Shown piece after piece: positions 12,101 through 26,346 of a stretch of DNA of 64,000 nucleotides (position 1 is the stretch's first letter; every line of letters starts with the position of its first letter). The notes beneath the pieces were generated by a model that ran no database searches, was not told where the DNA came from, and was given only the letters and a program-made list of their open reading frames with translations. The stretch lies in assembly GCA_019722365.1 (NCBI GenBank), contig JADFUC010001527.1, positions 592,001 through 656,000 on the forward strand. The letters are read 5' to 3'. This stretch comes from Lithospermum erythrorhizon (lineage: Eukaryota > Streptophyta > Magnoliopsida > Boraginales > Boraginaceae). The position numbers and the translations under genes are program-made.

Positions 12101-13156
12101 AATCAATTTGTTGAGTTCCATCATATATTAGTTCATAATCTCTATTTCTCCACACTTGAAGTTTCTAGCACATAATAATGAGTTAATGACCAAGTGAACC
12201 AAAAGCTGAAGTGAAGAATATTACTCACCCCAAAGGCCAAAACAACCAAAGCATCAAGATAAATAGAATATCCAGAAATGGGCATCTAGGCCCCTATCAC
12301 ATTCAGAATTCAGAATACTGTCAACTTTATCAAGAAATTCCCACCAAGCCATTATCAAAAAATGACCCAATAATCCAATTATTCCAATCAAAATTACAAT
12401 TTAGGACCCACTCATCCCAACAAGACATTACTCACACAGACACACAGTGAATGAACGTGAATTAGCTAGCATGAGTCACAATTGACAAGACTCTACACCA
12501 TTCATTGACCCAAAAACCAGGGGCCTTTTCGCAAAATCTATTTACAACCACATGATCTTTTTAACATACTACGTGTCACACTCTAAGCCGCTTAATTAAA
12601 GAGAACAAGTGGACCCCCAGTACGGAATACTTTTCACTGTGGATTTTGATGCGATCAGATATGTCTGCTATATCTTCTTGTTTTTGCTTGCTTGTCTTAT
12701 TTGTTTGTGCCAAATGGCACACCACTTTGAATCTTTTATTGCAACAGTTGAATTTAGGCGTGTGTTGTCTGCTAGACTACTACCACCTTCACAAACAGTA
12801 TCGATAAAAGTCTGGATTTAATATCTGGAGTTTTTATTTATGCAATAATAGTTTCATAAAGTAACAAACTAATTACACAACTGGTCATTCTCTTCAATCG
12901 ACGTTACGTACATCACATTAAAAAAGGAAAATCATGTGTGTGAATAGATAAAACACAATTACATGGAAAACTCGTTCATGCGTCCTTAGAATGCAACGAT
13001 GAATCAAAGAAAATGACCATTTGTGCAACAAATTTGTAACTTCAGGGACGATTATTGCAGTAATGCAAACTCAAGGATTAAGTATCGACTTATGCTCGAC
13101 TTTGATGACTATTTGTGCAATTATGTCACCACCATTGTTGATTGTTAGAACCTTGA
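9183..13156. other. Intergenic, about 4 kb, no gene seen
   Basis: This lies between the ABA4 5' end and the APRR2 3' end. The ABA4 promoter should be at the left and the APRR2 3' UTR at the right (about 12500-13156). A more GC-rich patch at about 10490-11050 carries short inverted motifs such as CGCCCCGAAAAACCGGGCG and ACCGGACTA..TAGTCCGGT, possibly old repeat DNA. Open frames here are short and unrecognisable. Confidence 0.5.
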
Positions 13157-16100
13157 CTAGTAGGAGGGGTGATGATGGAGATGGATGCCTTGTTTGGATA
13201 GTTCATTTAGTACACTTTCTGTTGAAGGTGGTTTTAGACCCAATGGAAGTGGCAAGTATGGCTTGCTTATTGCTTCCTTCACTACTTTGTCAATGGCTTC
13301 CTCTGGCTGTAACAACATATAGACACAACAAAAAAATTGATCATGCTAGTGGCGGGGCTAAAATTTAGGACCGGACGAGATAATGTACTAAATTTCCGGT
13401 GGAATAAGTTTTGAGTTCACAAATTATCGTGTACTAAACTGTAACTTGTCAGCATGTCATAACTCAAAGAGGGATACGTTTTGGGGTAACAAATTATTGT
13501 AATGTGTACAACACTGCAACCCTTCAACTAGCAATGACTAACCATTGCTAATCGGTTCGATAGAACCTTTTAAGTTGAAATTGAACGATAGAGTTGAAAT
13601 AGTGATAACTTACAGGATGAAGATCTAAGTTGTGCACCATGCTGCCTCTAGTATGAATTGCATGAGAGCCTCGGTAATCATAAGCATTCTGCAGATTTTA
13701 ACCATATTTGGGATTCACGGTTAATTTTTTTATGCTCACCTGAAATTTGAGAACACAAAATATTTTACTTTCACTGGAAGAAATTACTAACCTGATGATA
13801 TGGTGTGAATGATGGTTGAGCTGGTGGCATCACTGGGCACCCCCATGCATCAGCATGCATCTGAAATTCATAACAAACAGTGCTAAATAATTATACCATG
13901 ACATCTCCCTAAAGTACAACTATTGAGGCATTTCAAGTACTAACAGATTTGTTGATGAATTAATTACCCCTGGATAAGACCCCCAATGCCAGTTCTCTGC
14001 AGGTTGCCACGCAGGGTAATAATGCGAACCCTGCATGGTGACTCCATTTGGGTGGCTACTTGCAGGCGGTAGCCATGCTGGATAGCCCTGATGGTTAGGT
14101 GGCATGACAGTATTAGGATGATACGGCGGATAGGTCATTATAGGCTTGTATGGATAGTAGCTCCTCCGTGCTGAGTCTCTCGGATTAGGCCACCTCCGCT
14201 CTTCTTCCTTTGGCAAAATGTGCCTTCTTTGCATTCTGTATTTCTGCTTAAAATTGATCCAGTTTACTCAGAATTCTTTCATTTACTAGATACAACATTT
14301 CATAATAAATGATTTTATTATTTACTTTTTACCACAGTAACATTTAATTAGCATTTGAAAATGTTCCAGTGCAGAATTACGCTTCAAAACTTCTCCATTC
14401 TTAATGTCCTATTGTAAGTATCATTGAATATCAAACCTGATTCATCTGAACTTTTAGGTTCTCCAAACAGGAATCATTGATTCAGAAATGCTAGTGTTTA
14501 ACTGCTAGTGTGAATTAAGAGTAAGACTAGAAGCTATTTTAATATCAATATTAAAGGAAAAAATGGAGCAAGAGGAGACTAGCATATTGATAAGCATAAG
14601 TCTTTCAGAAGGTGGATTTTAGTCTTCCAACCTGGAGATGGCTTGCTACGTTATGCCGGGTCAGTCCTTCAACCTTCATTAATTCTAATATTCGAGAAGG
14701 TATTGCGTGATCCACACCAAGTTGTTCTACTGCATGTATGAACTTTTTATGCAGTTCGGGCGTCCACTCTACCTGATTTCCACCAAAGAAAAAATATCTC
14801 AAGCTACATATTGCCAACAACTAGCTAGAGGTTTTCAAGTGCAATAGACAATTTAAGAAAGTGCAAACAAAGATCATCGGCTCTGAAATTACCTTCAACT
14901 TCTTCCTGTTTGATTTTGAACCAGAAGAGTTCGGGAGCTGGGATGACTTCTTAAGATCAATGCTACTTGTACAAGGAACACTGGAAGGATCCTTGGGTAG
15001 AGAGGAACGACGAGCTATAATTTCACTTTTATCAGCTGATTGGTGTTCCTCTTTTACACCAACCTCTTCCATTTGTACCTTTGAGCTTGTATAACATGCA
15101 TTTTCAGTGGCTGAATTGCAACAGATAGTGTCGACGGATTTAGAATCTTCTGTTTGATCTTGGCAATCACCATGATCAGGTAATCTTGCAACTTGTTTCA
15201 ACTGCGGCGTTGAGGGAGCAGGATACTTATCACCACCTGAATATAAATTTATATTTTCTTGTTGAACAGTTGAACCCTCTGATTTGACAGTATGGTTAAT
15301 ACCATCAGCTTCTCCATCTGGAGATTGATGCAATGAACAGGCTGATTCTTTTACAGGTTCCAGGTAATCACACGCTTCCTTTTTGCGATTATCGTTGAAT
15401 GCCTGCGCAAACCGATAAATGTTAAAGATTCTCTTTATTTCTACTTGAGAAATCGATAACATAGCCTATAAGGTAGCAAATCATCTGACCTTATGGGCCA
15501 CATGCTGCCATATGTTTCTGAGCTTGTCATCTGACAGCGGAGTCTGGAGGAATTCAAGAGCGCCAAGCTTCAAAATATATACAACATCAAGTGAGAAATA
15601 TAACATTAAGACAATGTGATCCTTCAGCTTAAATTTGTCAATGCCTCAGGCCAAGATGATTCTGATGGCAAACTTAAATAAATCATATTTCCTGCTGTCT
15701 TCGATTTCCATGTTAATACTTAATAGTTTGGAAGGCTTAGTAAAAAGGATTCTAAATGCTCACCTCAATGCACTTCATCATGGTGCTCAGGCAGTTTATA
15801 TTTGATGTCACTGCCAAATAATACCCAAAAGTCAGGTTCATGAGATACTCATTAGGCTTCTTAATTCCAGGTTATAACTCCAATCAATCAACATCACTTC
15901 AACATAAGCATAATTTAAATTTACCTAATTGATTCAAATGATAGGAAAAGTAACAGGAAAGAAAAATCCATTGCTAGTAATTCTGAAGTTAATAAGTAGC
16001 ACCACTTACTGATGGTGGGTAATTCTTTTGCAGTTTCAAGAAACCGGAATATCGCATCGTTGTTGCTTTTGCTCACCTACAACATGTTATGAACATAAGT

Positions 16101-16359
16101 AATAAGGTTAGAACAATGCACTGGTTGATTTCTAGTTCTTAAATCCTAAGATCCACTGTTGAATACTTCTTTGTTTTTTAATGTAATTCAATTTTTTTTC
16201 TCAAGACATATCTCACTTTGAGCTTATAGAATTCTGAGAAGTATTAAAGTGATTGACAGGTACCTCTACAATTGCAATATGATAAGTCTGAGACTTGCAT
16301 GAGACTGCTGATAAAGCTTCAGCTTCATTGCAGAATACATTCACTGTATGTGAAGCCAT
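13157..16359 (-). CDS. APRR2: Two-component response regulator-like APRR2 (pseudo-receiver plus GARP)
   Basis: APRR2 is a nuclear pseudo-response regulator related to GLK factors and linked to plastid and pigment development. Exons are 16359-16264, 16076-16010, 15810-15764, 15567-15490, 15402-14893, 14772-14632, 14243-13968, 13860-13792, 13688-13614 and 13306-13157: 1509 nt, 502 aa, closing in frame. The receiver remnant reads [33 protein letters not shown] and [18 protein letters not shown]. An acidic/Ser-rich middle contains APSTPQLKQ and SKSVDT. The GARP domain is [20 protein letters not shown] through [14 protein letters not shown]. The Pro/Trp/Tyr-rich tail ends [20 protein letters not shown] and HLHHHPSY. 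The receiver's first strand and helix (about 45 residues) are not visible upstream. I therefore start at ATG 16359, but a CAG acceptor at 16344 leaves room for an unseen upstream exon. Confidence 0.88.
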
Positions 16360-16419
16360 GTTAAGTATGTAACCATCAAATTTAATAATTGGCCTACTTT
16401 TAATGTAAATATCTTCCAT

Positions 16420-18113
16420 ACAAATTTTATTTTTTATTACAATATTTGTATCATCAACTACTAATCACCAAACAATCATACATCAAAATTAGTAACATAA
16501 AAATTATTTCGCTAAGTGTAACTTTGTGTAAAAATGAAAATTTTAAGTGATTAGTTCAACTCCGGTCAAATTAAATTAAGATGTAGTACATAAACATATT
16601 TTCTTTTACATGATTGGCATTTAATAAATAAAGTTATTCAAGAGGACAAGTAGATGAATTAACTAAGGAATAAAAAAAAAACAGTCATTTAGGGGAAGGG
16701 GGTTGGGAATTATTGAAATGTTAACTATCAAAAAAACAAAAACAAAAAACTCACCGACATAGTCCATTTGTTTATAATTTCTCAACTTCATATCTGCATT
16801 CATTATTACTCATAATTTATTATATTCCATCATCCTACTTTTACCAAATAAACCTGCATAGGCAATAATGGAAGAGTTATTCATTTAATTTATACTATTC
16901 TACTCGGATGTTTATTTCCCAATTAGATCTCAAGTAATCATGCCTGTGTATGGTTTTGTATTTGACTGGAGAGAGAGATAAATCAGAGAATGATGATCAC
17001 TTCCTACACAACTTAACACCAACATGTTTGGTTGAGCTTTAAACAACCTTTGTGATAGTCCAACAAAGCTGAAAATACTCATCCTTCCCAAAAAAATTAT
17101 TCGGGTTTAATGGTTGAAATGTTAAATTTTAAACTCGAATATTTTTATATATATTCTCTATTATTCGATGAAAAGTATATCTACTGTTTTCATGTACTTG
17201 TAACTATAGACACTCAAATCTAAGTAATTCGTATCAATTAACGGTAAAAAGTTTGTTAAATTTAATCTTGGGAAGTGAGGATTAAGATAAATACCATGTG
17301 AGATCTAAGTGAAGAAGAGACTTTTAAGAACCAAGAATATTCAAGTGCAAAACACTCCGATAGATCATGAAACACAGGGATTTAGCTGGGACACGAGGAA
17401 ACAGTACCATTTTTGTTCTAACTCTTTATTTTATCGAATAATATCTTCTATCTCCTTTTCGAAAAAACTAACTCAGATCACTAACAAGAAATCAAGAGTA
17501 AAAAGGATGAACATATAATAATAAGGATGATGAATGTTCTAACATGCATGTCTTTAACTTGAAATTGTAGGCAGCAGCATAGCATGCTTGACCATTAGCA
17601 ACACAACATGTAAGCAACAACGAAGAAGAAATTAATTAATAAATACCTTTAGTAAAAGGAAGAAATTAAATTGAAGTATGATGAGTTTAATTAACTCATG
17701 AATGGTCTTTCTTTATTGGTTTTTCTGTGTAATGTCTAGATGTGGAGAGTGTAAGAAATGTCAGGAGAAAGAGAAAATGATAGTGGAATTCGGAGGTGGT
17801 GGGGGAAAGGAGAAGGTCTGTGACTTTGAAATGAAATATTGCGATTTGGAGGTTACGGACCACAAAGATGGAAGAGATTCTCTACACACTGGTATATATA
17901 TCGGTGAAATTATTTGGGTGGCTTTAGGCACACAGTCACTTAAATTCACCAAGGGGAGGCAACTTTTCACCGTATCTTTTTTTTAGTGAATTATCCATTC
18001 GATCCTAATAATTATGATGATTTGCCATTTAGACTCGATTAGTGATAATCTTAAAGATTTTGTTTATGGTAGTTTACATGATATAATTTGGTTCTAATAA
18101 ATAGATGGAATCC

Positions 18114-18117
<4 letters not shown>
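16420..18117. other. Upstream region of APRR2, no exon found
   Basis: I read the minus strand here for a missing first APRR2 exon (a FPKGL-type motif) and found none. A TATATATACC motif near 17892-17901 on the minus strand, followed by pyrimidine-rich sequence towards 17705, could be a promoter and 5' leader. The rest is AT-rich. Confidence 0.35.

Positions 18118-18118
<1 letters not shown>

Positions 18119-18164
<46 letters not shown>
18119..18164. repeat. AT dinucleotide microsatellite
   Basis: About 23 uninterrupted AT units. Such tracts vary in length between individuals and are error-prone in assembly. Confidence 0.95.
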
Positions 18165-18167
<3 letters not shown>

Positions 18168-20450
18168 AATTTTATATAGTGAAATAATTAATAATTTCGT
18201 TTATTTGAGAACCAAATTAAAACGTTATATACATTATTAATAGAATCAAATTTTATAAATTTTATCATGTCTTTCAATCAATTCTTATTGACTGCATTCA
18301 TATAACTTTTTAACTAATACTTCACTCATTTTTATTTGAATAATATGGTTGACATTCAAATAAAAACAAATAAAGTGTCGATTATTATTACTATTTCTCA
18401 AATTGATTGTGAATGTGTACCGTTACAAACCAGGGATACAAGCTCATTGTTTCCAAAGGAACCAATTGTTAAAATGGTCCCAAAAGTGATTTAAGTGTTA
18501 TTATTTGGCCCGAGGCTTTAAAAGCTACAACGATTCTAAATTGACACAAAGTTGTGAATTAGTCCAAAAATCTGACAGAGCTATTAAATGGTGACGGAAA
18601 AAATGCAAATGGACTTCACTCTGCAACTTTTGGGTAATTTTATTATTTTCATTAAAGCATTAGGAATAACTTCAAATAAAAAAGATTTTAGGCTTCTTTA
18701 TCAATATAATTATATCATTTATTTAATAAAAATAAATAACTCCCCCTCCCCAACTAGTCTTTCCCCACACTTTCACTCTTTTCATTTCCACCGCAACCCC
18801 CAACCGTAACCCCATCCCTACAACGTCATAACCCCCCCCCCTACAACGCCGGAACTTCAACAAAACCAAGTTGAATTTATTAGAAAGCGAAAGAAGTGTG
18901 AAGCAAAGCATAGAGAGGATTAGGTGGTGGTTAGATTGGTTCAAAATGAACAACTGGAATGAACAAAAATGATGGTTTTGGTTGACATTTTCGGGTTTTT
19001 GGCCGAAAAAAGTGGGTTCTCCCCGAAAATCAATGGTTCTTGCTGGAATTGTGGGATTAAGGTTGAATTCGTTAGTTTTTGGTTGAAAATGTGGGATTTT
19101 GGATTGAAATTGGACGTTTTTATTGAATTATGGGTTTCAATGAAAAAGGTGGGGTTCTGCCAAATTCGGCCAAGAATGGTTGTTCTAATCGGACTTTGTG
19201 GGTTGTTGGCACAGTTGTGCGGGCATCCCATAACAATTTGGCCAAGAAGAATGGTGGATTTTGTTTGTTATTTGAAATTTATTGTCCAAAACGTTTGGTT
19301 AAAATTAAGAATTTGCACAAAAGTGAGAGATCAGAGTCTACTTGCAACCTTGTCATCAGTTTTAATACTCCATTAATTTTGGGACTAACTCTGGCAATTT
19401 TGAAGTCACTTGGGATTAATTTTACAACTCTTAAACTAGCGAGATTCAAATGACGACCTTTTAATTCATTTCTCTTTTCTATGAGCATTTCAGCAATTTC
19501 ATGAAGCTCGAGAGGTATTCATTGGTAAGAGTACGTAAACCACATATGTTTTGGACCAAAGTTTTTAGAAGAAACCAAAATCTATATTGTTCCAAGTCCA
19601 AAGACAGATTAAGTAGGATTATTTGATCTTGCTAAAGAATTAACACGTTAATATCCGACGCCAATTTTATTTCCCATAATATTTATCCAGTTATAACAAA
19701 TATCTCTACTTTTAATATGTCAACATATATGATACATATATATATATAGTCTCAATCTCCAGCAATTAAATAAGAACAAAAAATGCATGTTAATAAAAGC
19801 AACGCGAAATCTGACAGTGTATTTAGGGAACTAGTACGTGCTCCTCAGAGGAAATGTCTTCATCACACGGATCATAAATTATTTAACTTATTATAAAATT
19901 CTCCATTTAAATTTTTCTTGTTAATTTATCACCAGCAAAGAGTTGAGAAGTCGTTTTTGACCAAATTTATTGAATTTGTTCTTATTTGATCTTAAACATA
20001 ACATCACATCAGCGATACTCAAACAAGCTCCGTGTGATGTGGCGCTAGCTCTATTTATTTTAGATAAATGGGAGGGAAAAAAAACACTTCGAAACTAATA
20101 AAAATTATTGTTAAATTTTTTAGTTGATAGGGGATTCGGGAAAGTCATGAATTCTCCTAAAGTTTGTGAAAGATTAGAAATATATAAATGAAGTATATAT
20201 TCATGTCAAAATTCAAATAATAATGACATCTAGATCAGACCACTACTATTTTTTCTTCTGCTATATAATTACATATTACTTTTATCCAAAGTAATATAAT
20301 AACAAGGACACTTCACCATTTGTTCTAGAAATATAATGTTCGATCTATTTTCAATTCAATTATTATAAAATTAAAGTAGATAAATAAACACATGAATAAA
20401 TCAAATGTAGATGAAATACTTGGCAATTAAAATATAAATCAATAATGTTT

Positions 20451-20504
20451 TAAGTTAATTAGTTATGTAATTTGAGATAAGTTAATTAGTTATGTAGTTT
20501 GAGA
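20451..20504. repeat. Tandem duplication, two 27-nt units
   Basis: Two adjacent copies of TAAGTTAATTAGTTATGTAA plus seven more bases, differing at one position. It is a small local duplication in intergenic DNA. Confidence 0.9.
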
Positions 20505-21466
20505 TATTTAATTTAAAATTTTCAAATATTTGAGGACATGATCGCTATAGAATCTATACTCCCTCCGTCTCAAGAACGATAAAAATATATTTTCTAGTTT
20601 TGAAATTTAATGATTGGATTGTTATTTAAATTATTTTAAACTCAAGTAGTTTTGTACATGTATATATCATTGTATTTGGTGAAAATATATCAAAGATAAT
20701 ATTTTCAAAATATAATATTATTTATATGATAATTTCGATTCAAATTAAAATTCTGTATGTACGTAAGTGATTAAGACCAAAAGAATTCCTATTTTCGATC
20801 AATGAAAATCATGCTTGACCATCTTTCAGAGATGGAAAGCAATAAGAGAAATAAGAAAATATTTTGTGTAAGGTAATTAATGTAAGGAATGCCAAATAAT
20901 CGATTTATAATTCCAAAATAAGATAAGGTCCTAATAACAATAAAAGTGAAGAGAAAGTAAAAAGAAAAAAGAAAAAAAGCAAATGGGCTCACGGACATCG
21001 TGCAAATCCTTCAGCTCTGGTCATTTTCCCTTTTCACGGGAAAAGGCAACAACAGCAATAGTATACTATAGAGGTTGCTCAAATAATAAAACGCCCCAAT
21101 CTAATAGAAGTTGTAATACCTATATAATAATAAATGTAATTTTCAAATAATGGAAGATCACTTCAGTTAACCTAAATTAGTCATGGCGTATTTGTTTTAT
21201 GTGGAAGTGAAATGAGATTGGAGAAAATTCTATATAATTTTTAAATTTTTTTTTATAGAGTTTCCTACAATTTCATTTGAATTTGAACTTCATTTCAATT
21301 TCACATAACAACAAACACATCCTTAAAGTAAATATTAATTTTCAAATTAAATGAGTGCGCTTCAATTGATCTATTATATGCATCAATAGATGAATCAAGT
21401 AATCAAATTGAATAATATTATTAATTAGTTGTGATATTTATAATGGACTTCATCAATTTATGATAT

Positions 21467-21660
21467 TAATCCATTTAAAACCTTTAAGAAAATTCAAAGT
21501 TGAAATGGGAGGGTGATATGATGTTGGATTCTTGGAATTTCCGATTCAATAGGTAAAATTTGTTTTCTTTTAGTAAGGTATGACCTGGAATAATTGACTG
21601 CATCAATAATTTAATGATTTTAATCCATTTAAAACCTTTAAGAAAGTTGAAAGTGGAAGG
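21467..21660. repeat. Dispersed direct repeat, about 45 nt, two copies
   Basis: AATCCATTTAAAACCTTTAA with a diverged flank occurs near 21468 and again near 21620, each time followed by an AAGTTGAAA-like, purine-rich end. It looks like a local duplication or two relics of one repeat. Confidence 0.7.
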
Positions 21661-24279
21661 GCATAGATAGTACTTCAAAAGTTCAAAATCAACTCGACAT
21701 TTTGAGTTGTTTAGACTTCAAAGCCTAAATATCAGTTATAGGATTAGATTACCATCTCTGGAATAATTCATAATGAAAATGACCACTCTATCTTCGTTGA
21801 AAATTAGATAATAATGGTCCCATATTTAACGGCCAATAAATGCAAAAATACAATAATGTAGAGTGGAAAAATGGTGCCCTTCAGTGCAGTTTTGCTGATC
21901 ATTTCATACATTCTGAAACAGGAATTATTATTGCTGGATTCTGTTTACGAACTTAATGCTCATTTAAGATCATTATTATGCTTCCATGCATGGTATGATG
22001 ACTTATTTTCATTCCTGAATAGTTGTATGCTAGAACGGAAACAAAACTTTTAAACTTGTATATGAGTATTAAGATGATCAATATAATTAAACGACTTGTG
22101 TGTGCCACCAAAGACATGAAGCAAGATAAAATAAGTTAAACTTTGCACTGTATGTAGTACAAATTGCCTATGGTAAAATTTATCATTTATTTTAGGAAGT
22201 ATTTAATAGATATCAATTACTCTACCGTACATAAAATTATTGATTCTGTCATTGATTCCGATAATTAAGTCCCATATTCACTTTGGTCCTGATAAGTTTT
22301 CGATTAGATTTGCTTGGTCCCTGAATTTTTTTTTTATGTATAAATTGAGGATTGATCCTTACAATTACAAATAAAAGTTCTAGCTACATTGGCCACAATT
22401 TTTCATTACAAACTTTAGTTGAGCAGTGACGATCAATTTGTAATTACTTTTAATGTTACGACCATAGTCGGATCTACGTGTATAGTACTGGTGCAAATGC
22501 ACCACCAGATTTTTGTAAAAAAAAAAAAATCACTTCCTTATAATACCATTTGCTCCAAAAGTGTAGAGACTGTTTCATCATCCAATATTTTACTAAAATG
22601 TCTAATTTGCCTTTAGAAGAATCCGTAGGTGTTTCTACATTCAATCTTTAAAACAATTAAAATGTCTAAATTTGTTTCTCTTTGGCAACTAAACCAACAA
22701 CAATTTATTTGCTCAGAACAATTATTTATTACATTTATAGATTTAATTGTTATTCATATTCTTTAATTGTTATTGATTTTTGATTTATTAATTGTTAATC
22801 ATCTTTAATTATTTGGGTATTAATCTTTTTTGTCTGTTTTCGGCCATTTGTCAATTTAATATTGTTATATAGATTCTAAGTTAGAAATTTATCATGTTTT
22901 GTAGTCTCCATTATAATTGAGTATTAATAGTGTCTTGATAAATTATCGAGTATGATAACAATAACTAAAATTGATCTTTAGATTATTATGAATGCGGATC
23001 TTCTATGGGCCGTAGAGTATGATAAATTCTGGCTTATCGACACGTGACGTAACGTTAGCTTGTTAACGACGCCTTTTCGCTTAAATCTTAAAAAAAAAAA
23101 TCGAATAAAACCACATGTCTTCGAAAAAAATTTGCAAGTTGCACTATTAGAATCGGATGGTCCTAATTACGATTATTTACTCAAATCAAAACCCGACAAT
23201 CAATGGTAGACAGTTCGATTTGATCACAATTATCGAGATCATTTCAACCATTACCTCATGAGGAAAGTATTTTGTAAATTGTTGGTGTATATACGAATTT
23301 AAATTGTGAATCTAAATATAGATTGGTACATGCTTGAGATTTGCAAATCAATAAGTATTTAGTCGTTTATAAATATCCACAAAGATATTGTCAAAACACT
23401 TGCTCTATAAACAAACAAATAATCATGCCAAACCTTTTTTTCAAGATCCGCCATGATCGAATTATTTGGCACTCATCACAATTATTTCAATCGAGAATCA
23501 TAGTTATGGTCGACGTGCATCCATATTTATCACAAATTAAATCGAAAAGCTACTTTGAATTTTCAAACAATCCATGTTCTAAACCGTGGACTGACCTATC
23601 CTAGTAGCCACAGTTCGATTAATTTCCTTATCATGACATTGAACTACTCGGGTACAAATCAACTTTATACGAAATATTTGTTTGTTTGTTTAAGCTAAAG
23701 TCTGATTGATACATGAAGATTGATTCGTCTAATTTTCAATGATCAAAATTAAAAGAATGAAATAGATCTTAGATGAAGATTGACCTATTCGAGTTCAATG
23801 AAGATTGATTCGTTTAATATATAGTACAATACAAGGGACGAAATATGTCTAAAAGGTTTGGAAAAACAAGGTAAGATTTGTAGTATACCATACTCATTAC
23901 CTCATATATATCGTACTCTTTTTTCATCATTAATATCTTGTTCACTTTATTAGGTGCTTACCAAACGAAGGCACTGATCACCTTTAAGGCCAAGAAACCC
24001 ATTGAAAGAAAACGAATAAACATACACATTAGCACTTAGGAGCACAAATAATTGTTTGTCCTTAACCCTACATAGTTACATGATGACTATGATTAAAATC
24101 ATTACGAACATATATTGATGTTATTGGGCCGGAAAAATCGAGCCGCCTGAGATTTGATCTGAAATTTCTGACCCATTTACCCGTCCGATTGATTATCGGT
24201 CCGATATCGAAATCTTTATTTATCTCATAACCATTATGGACCAGATTGATCAGCCGGTAAAATACCCGATAATCCCCCT

Positions 24280-24455
24280 GAGCTCCTTCCTTTCCCCTGG
24301 ACAAACTTCAGCCCCTCCCCCTTCTTTTTCCATTTTTTCTTCCTTATTCTTGGTTCAGCCCTACGTCCTACCTCCCTCCTTTCCCTCACACTTTCTTCTT
24401 CCTGGTCAGCCCCTATCCTCCCCCTTCCTCCCTCCTTTTCCGTTTCCCCTAAAAG
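24280..24455 (+). repeat. Long pyrimidine-rich tract
   Basis: About 175 bases are dominated by C and T (runs such as CCCCTCCCCC and CCTCCCTCCTTTTCC). The open frame over it is low complexity and not a credible protein. Confidence 0.8.
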
Positions 24456-26346
24456 ACTCAAGTCTCAAGGTAATAAAAATGTTGATTTTTTTTTTTAATT
24501 TTAGCTTAATATTCTCTTCGTCTCAAAATACATGATCATCTAGAAAAAATTTACTTTTTCACAATAGTTAATTTTTTGCATTTTTAATATACCTTTTTAT
24601 AATCCAAATGTAATTTTTTACATTTCCAATGTAGCTTTTCATTATTCCTTAATGAAATATTTTTCATTTAAATAATCATCTATTTCGAAACAAACTTAGG
24701 GAGTAATTGTTTAATTGTTTGATTTGAGTTTTTTTGACTTTGGATATTTTTATCGATATCTATAATCGAACCGAGTATCTATCGGAAATCTATCGGCCGG
24801 TTCCAAATTCAAATTTTGCATTCAGAGTTGTCGGCCTGTCCGGTAGGACCGGGTTAGCTATTCGTCCCGTCCGTAGGAATGCTCGCAAACGGACCGAACC
24901 GACCAACGACCATGCTATAATATTCCGCCCCATATTTAGCTATTTGTTTATTAAAGGCTATTGGCGGTAGACCCCTCGAATTGTCGCGATAATTTTCTAT
25001 ACGACCCACGCATTATTTATGTCTGCTCTCTGTTTCCGCAGCCGGTTCTTTCTAGTTCTTGCTCCACACCCCCTGTAATCTAATTTTCACTAGAATACAT
25101 AAGGACATGATTATATTACCTCAAAATACAAAGTTAAACGACTCATGTTATACCAAATGACTAATACTATACTAAAGTATGGATTAAATAAACATCCAAT
25201 TTCTTTCTTCTTTAACGCACCAAGATTAGTATCTTTCCAACTTCAAATCAAGATTAATATCTTTCTCAATAAATCGCTGTTCTAGTATTAGAAGAAGTGT
25301 TTCTCGAACGGATTCATCACCAAAGATGTAAAGTATCCGAGTAAGGAAGGGGGCCGAGCCGAGTGGCCATGGGGATCAGGCGCTGAATCGGGGCGGAGCA
25401 CAGGGGCTATGAGGCGGGCTGAGAATGCAGGGTAAGGAAGTTAAAGGTTAAAAGGGTTTAGTTTAGTCCACATAATTTAGTGTGTTGTTAATGACAAAAT
25501 AGTTATTTTAAATATTACACAATCATTTACCATGATTTTGTATAAGTATTATACTCATTTCATTATCTATTTTAGTGAAAAATTAGCATCGTTGTGTCTA
25601 GACAAAGAAAGAAAAAAGAAAGCTAGTGGCCGCTCGAAAGATAAGGAGTTGCCCAAACAAGATAGATAAGATACTTTAATTCACATAAAAATTACGCCAT
25701 ATTGAGTGAGTCTCGGCCAATAAACCATTTTCTAAATATATTTTTTCTTTTTTGACAATCTCAATATTGATTATTTTTTAATTTGAGAAAATGGGGAGAA
25801 AAATAGTTTATGAGACAAAATTAAAATTACCTAAAACTTTGTACAAAAATAAAATGTGATTAGAAAATAAGAATTTCTTATTCACCTCTACGTACATAAT
25901 CCATAACATTTTTTATGACATTCTTACAAAATCAAGTCAATTGTAGAGCATACTAAACAACAAAATAACAATAGCTAATGTGTTATACTTTTTGTACATT
26001 ATATATTATACTTTTTCCATTTCAAATTAATTGACATTTTGACATTGTCCGTCAGAATTTTGATTATAAATTATTTTTTATTCACTAATTCAAAAAATAT
26101 AAAATTAATATTATTGAATTTGGTTTTAAATTTTTTCATAATATTTTTTTTTAATTTTTCTGTGAAACGCATATAAAAAAAGAATTGGCTGGCTTAAAAT
26201 TACGTTTAAAATCGGTAATTCACTCAATTTGTAATTTTGGCGAAGTACTTGTATCTATTCATTTACATCCTTTTTTTAATATATAAATTCATTTAAAAAA
26301 ATAGAATCTTAAATTTTAATTACAGGTTTGCCTCCTGAACTGTTAT

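Larger units (their letters stand above)
18165..26346. other. Gene-free repeat-rich intergenic DNA, about 8 kb
   Basis: No exon or domain is recognisable on either strand. It contains a C-rich patch at about 18740-18850, a G/T-rich stretch at 18960-19300 with frames that lack codon structure, tandem and direct repeats around 20451 and 21467-21660, a pyrimidine tract at 24280-24455, and GC-richer fragments at 24110-24240, 24760-24960 and 25340-25440 that look like pieces of old transposons. The right end should hold distal promoter sequence of the PAGM gene. Confidence 0.5.

Noticed and set aside
13021..13368. Plus-strand 115-aa frame
   Set aside because: Lies over the last APRR2 exon, which reads [16 protein letters not shown] on the minus strand.
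18960..19490. Overlapping frames of 96-135 aa on both strands
   Set aside because: G/T-rich repetitive composition, no splice structure, no recognisable motif; overlapping frames on both strands indicate chance.
24234..24535. Pro/Ser-rich and Glu/Arg-rich frames on opposite strands
   Set aside because: They are translations of the pyrimidine tract, not proteins.
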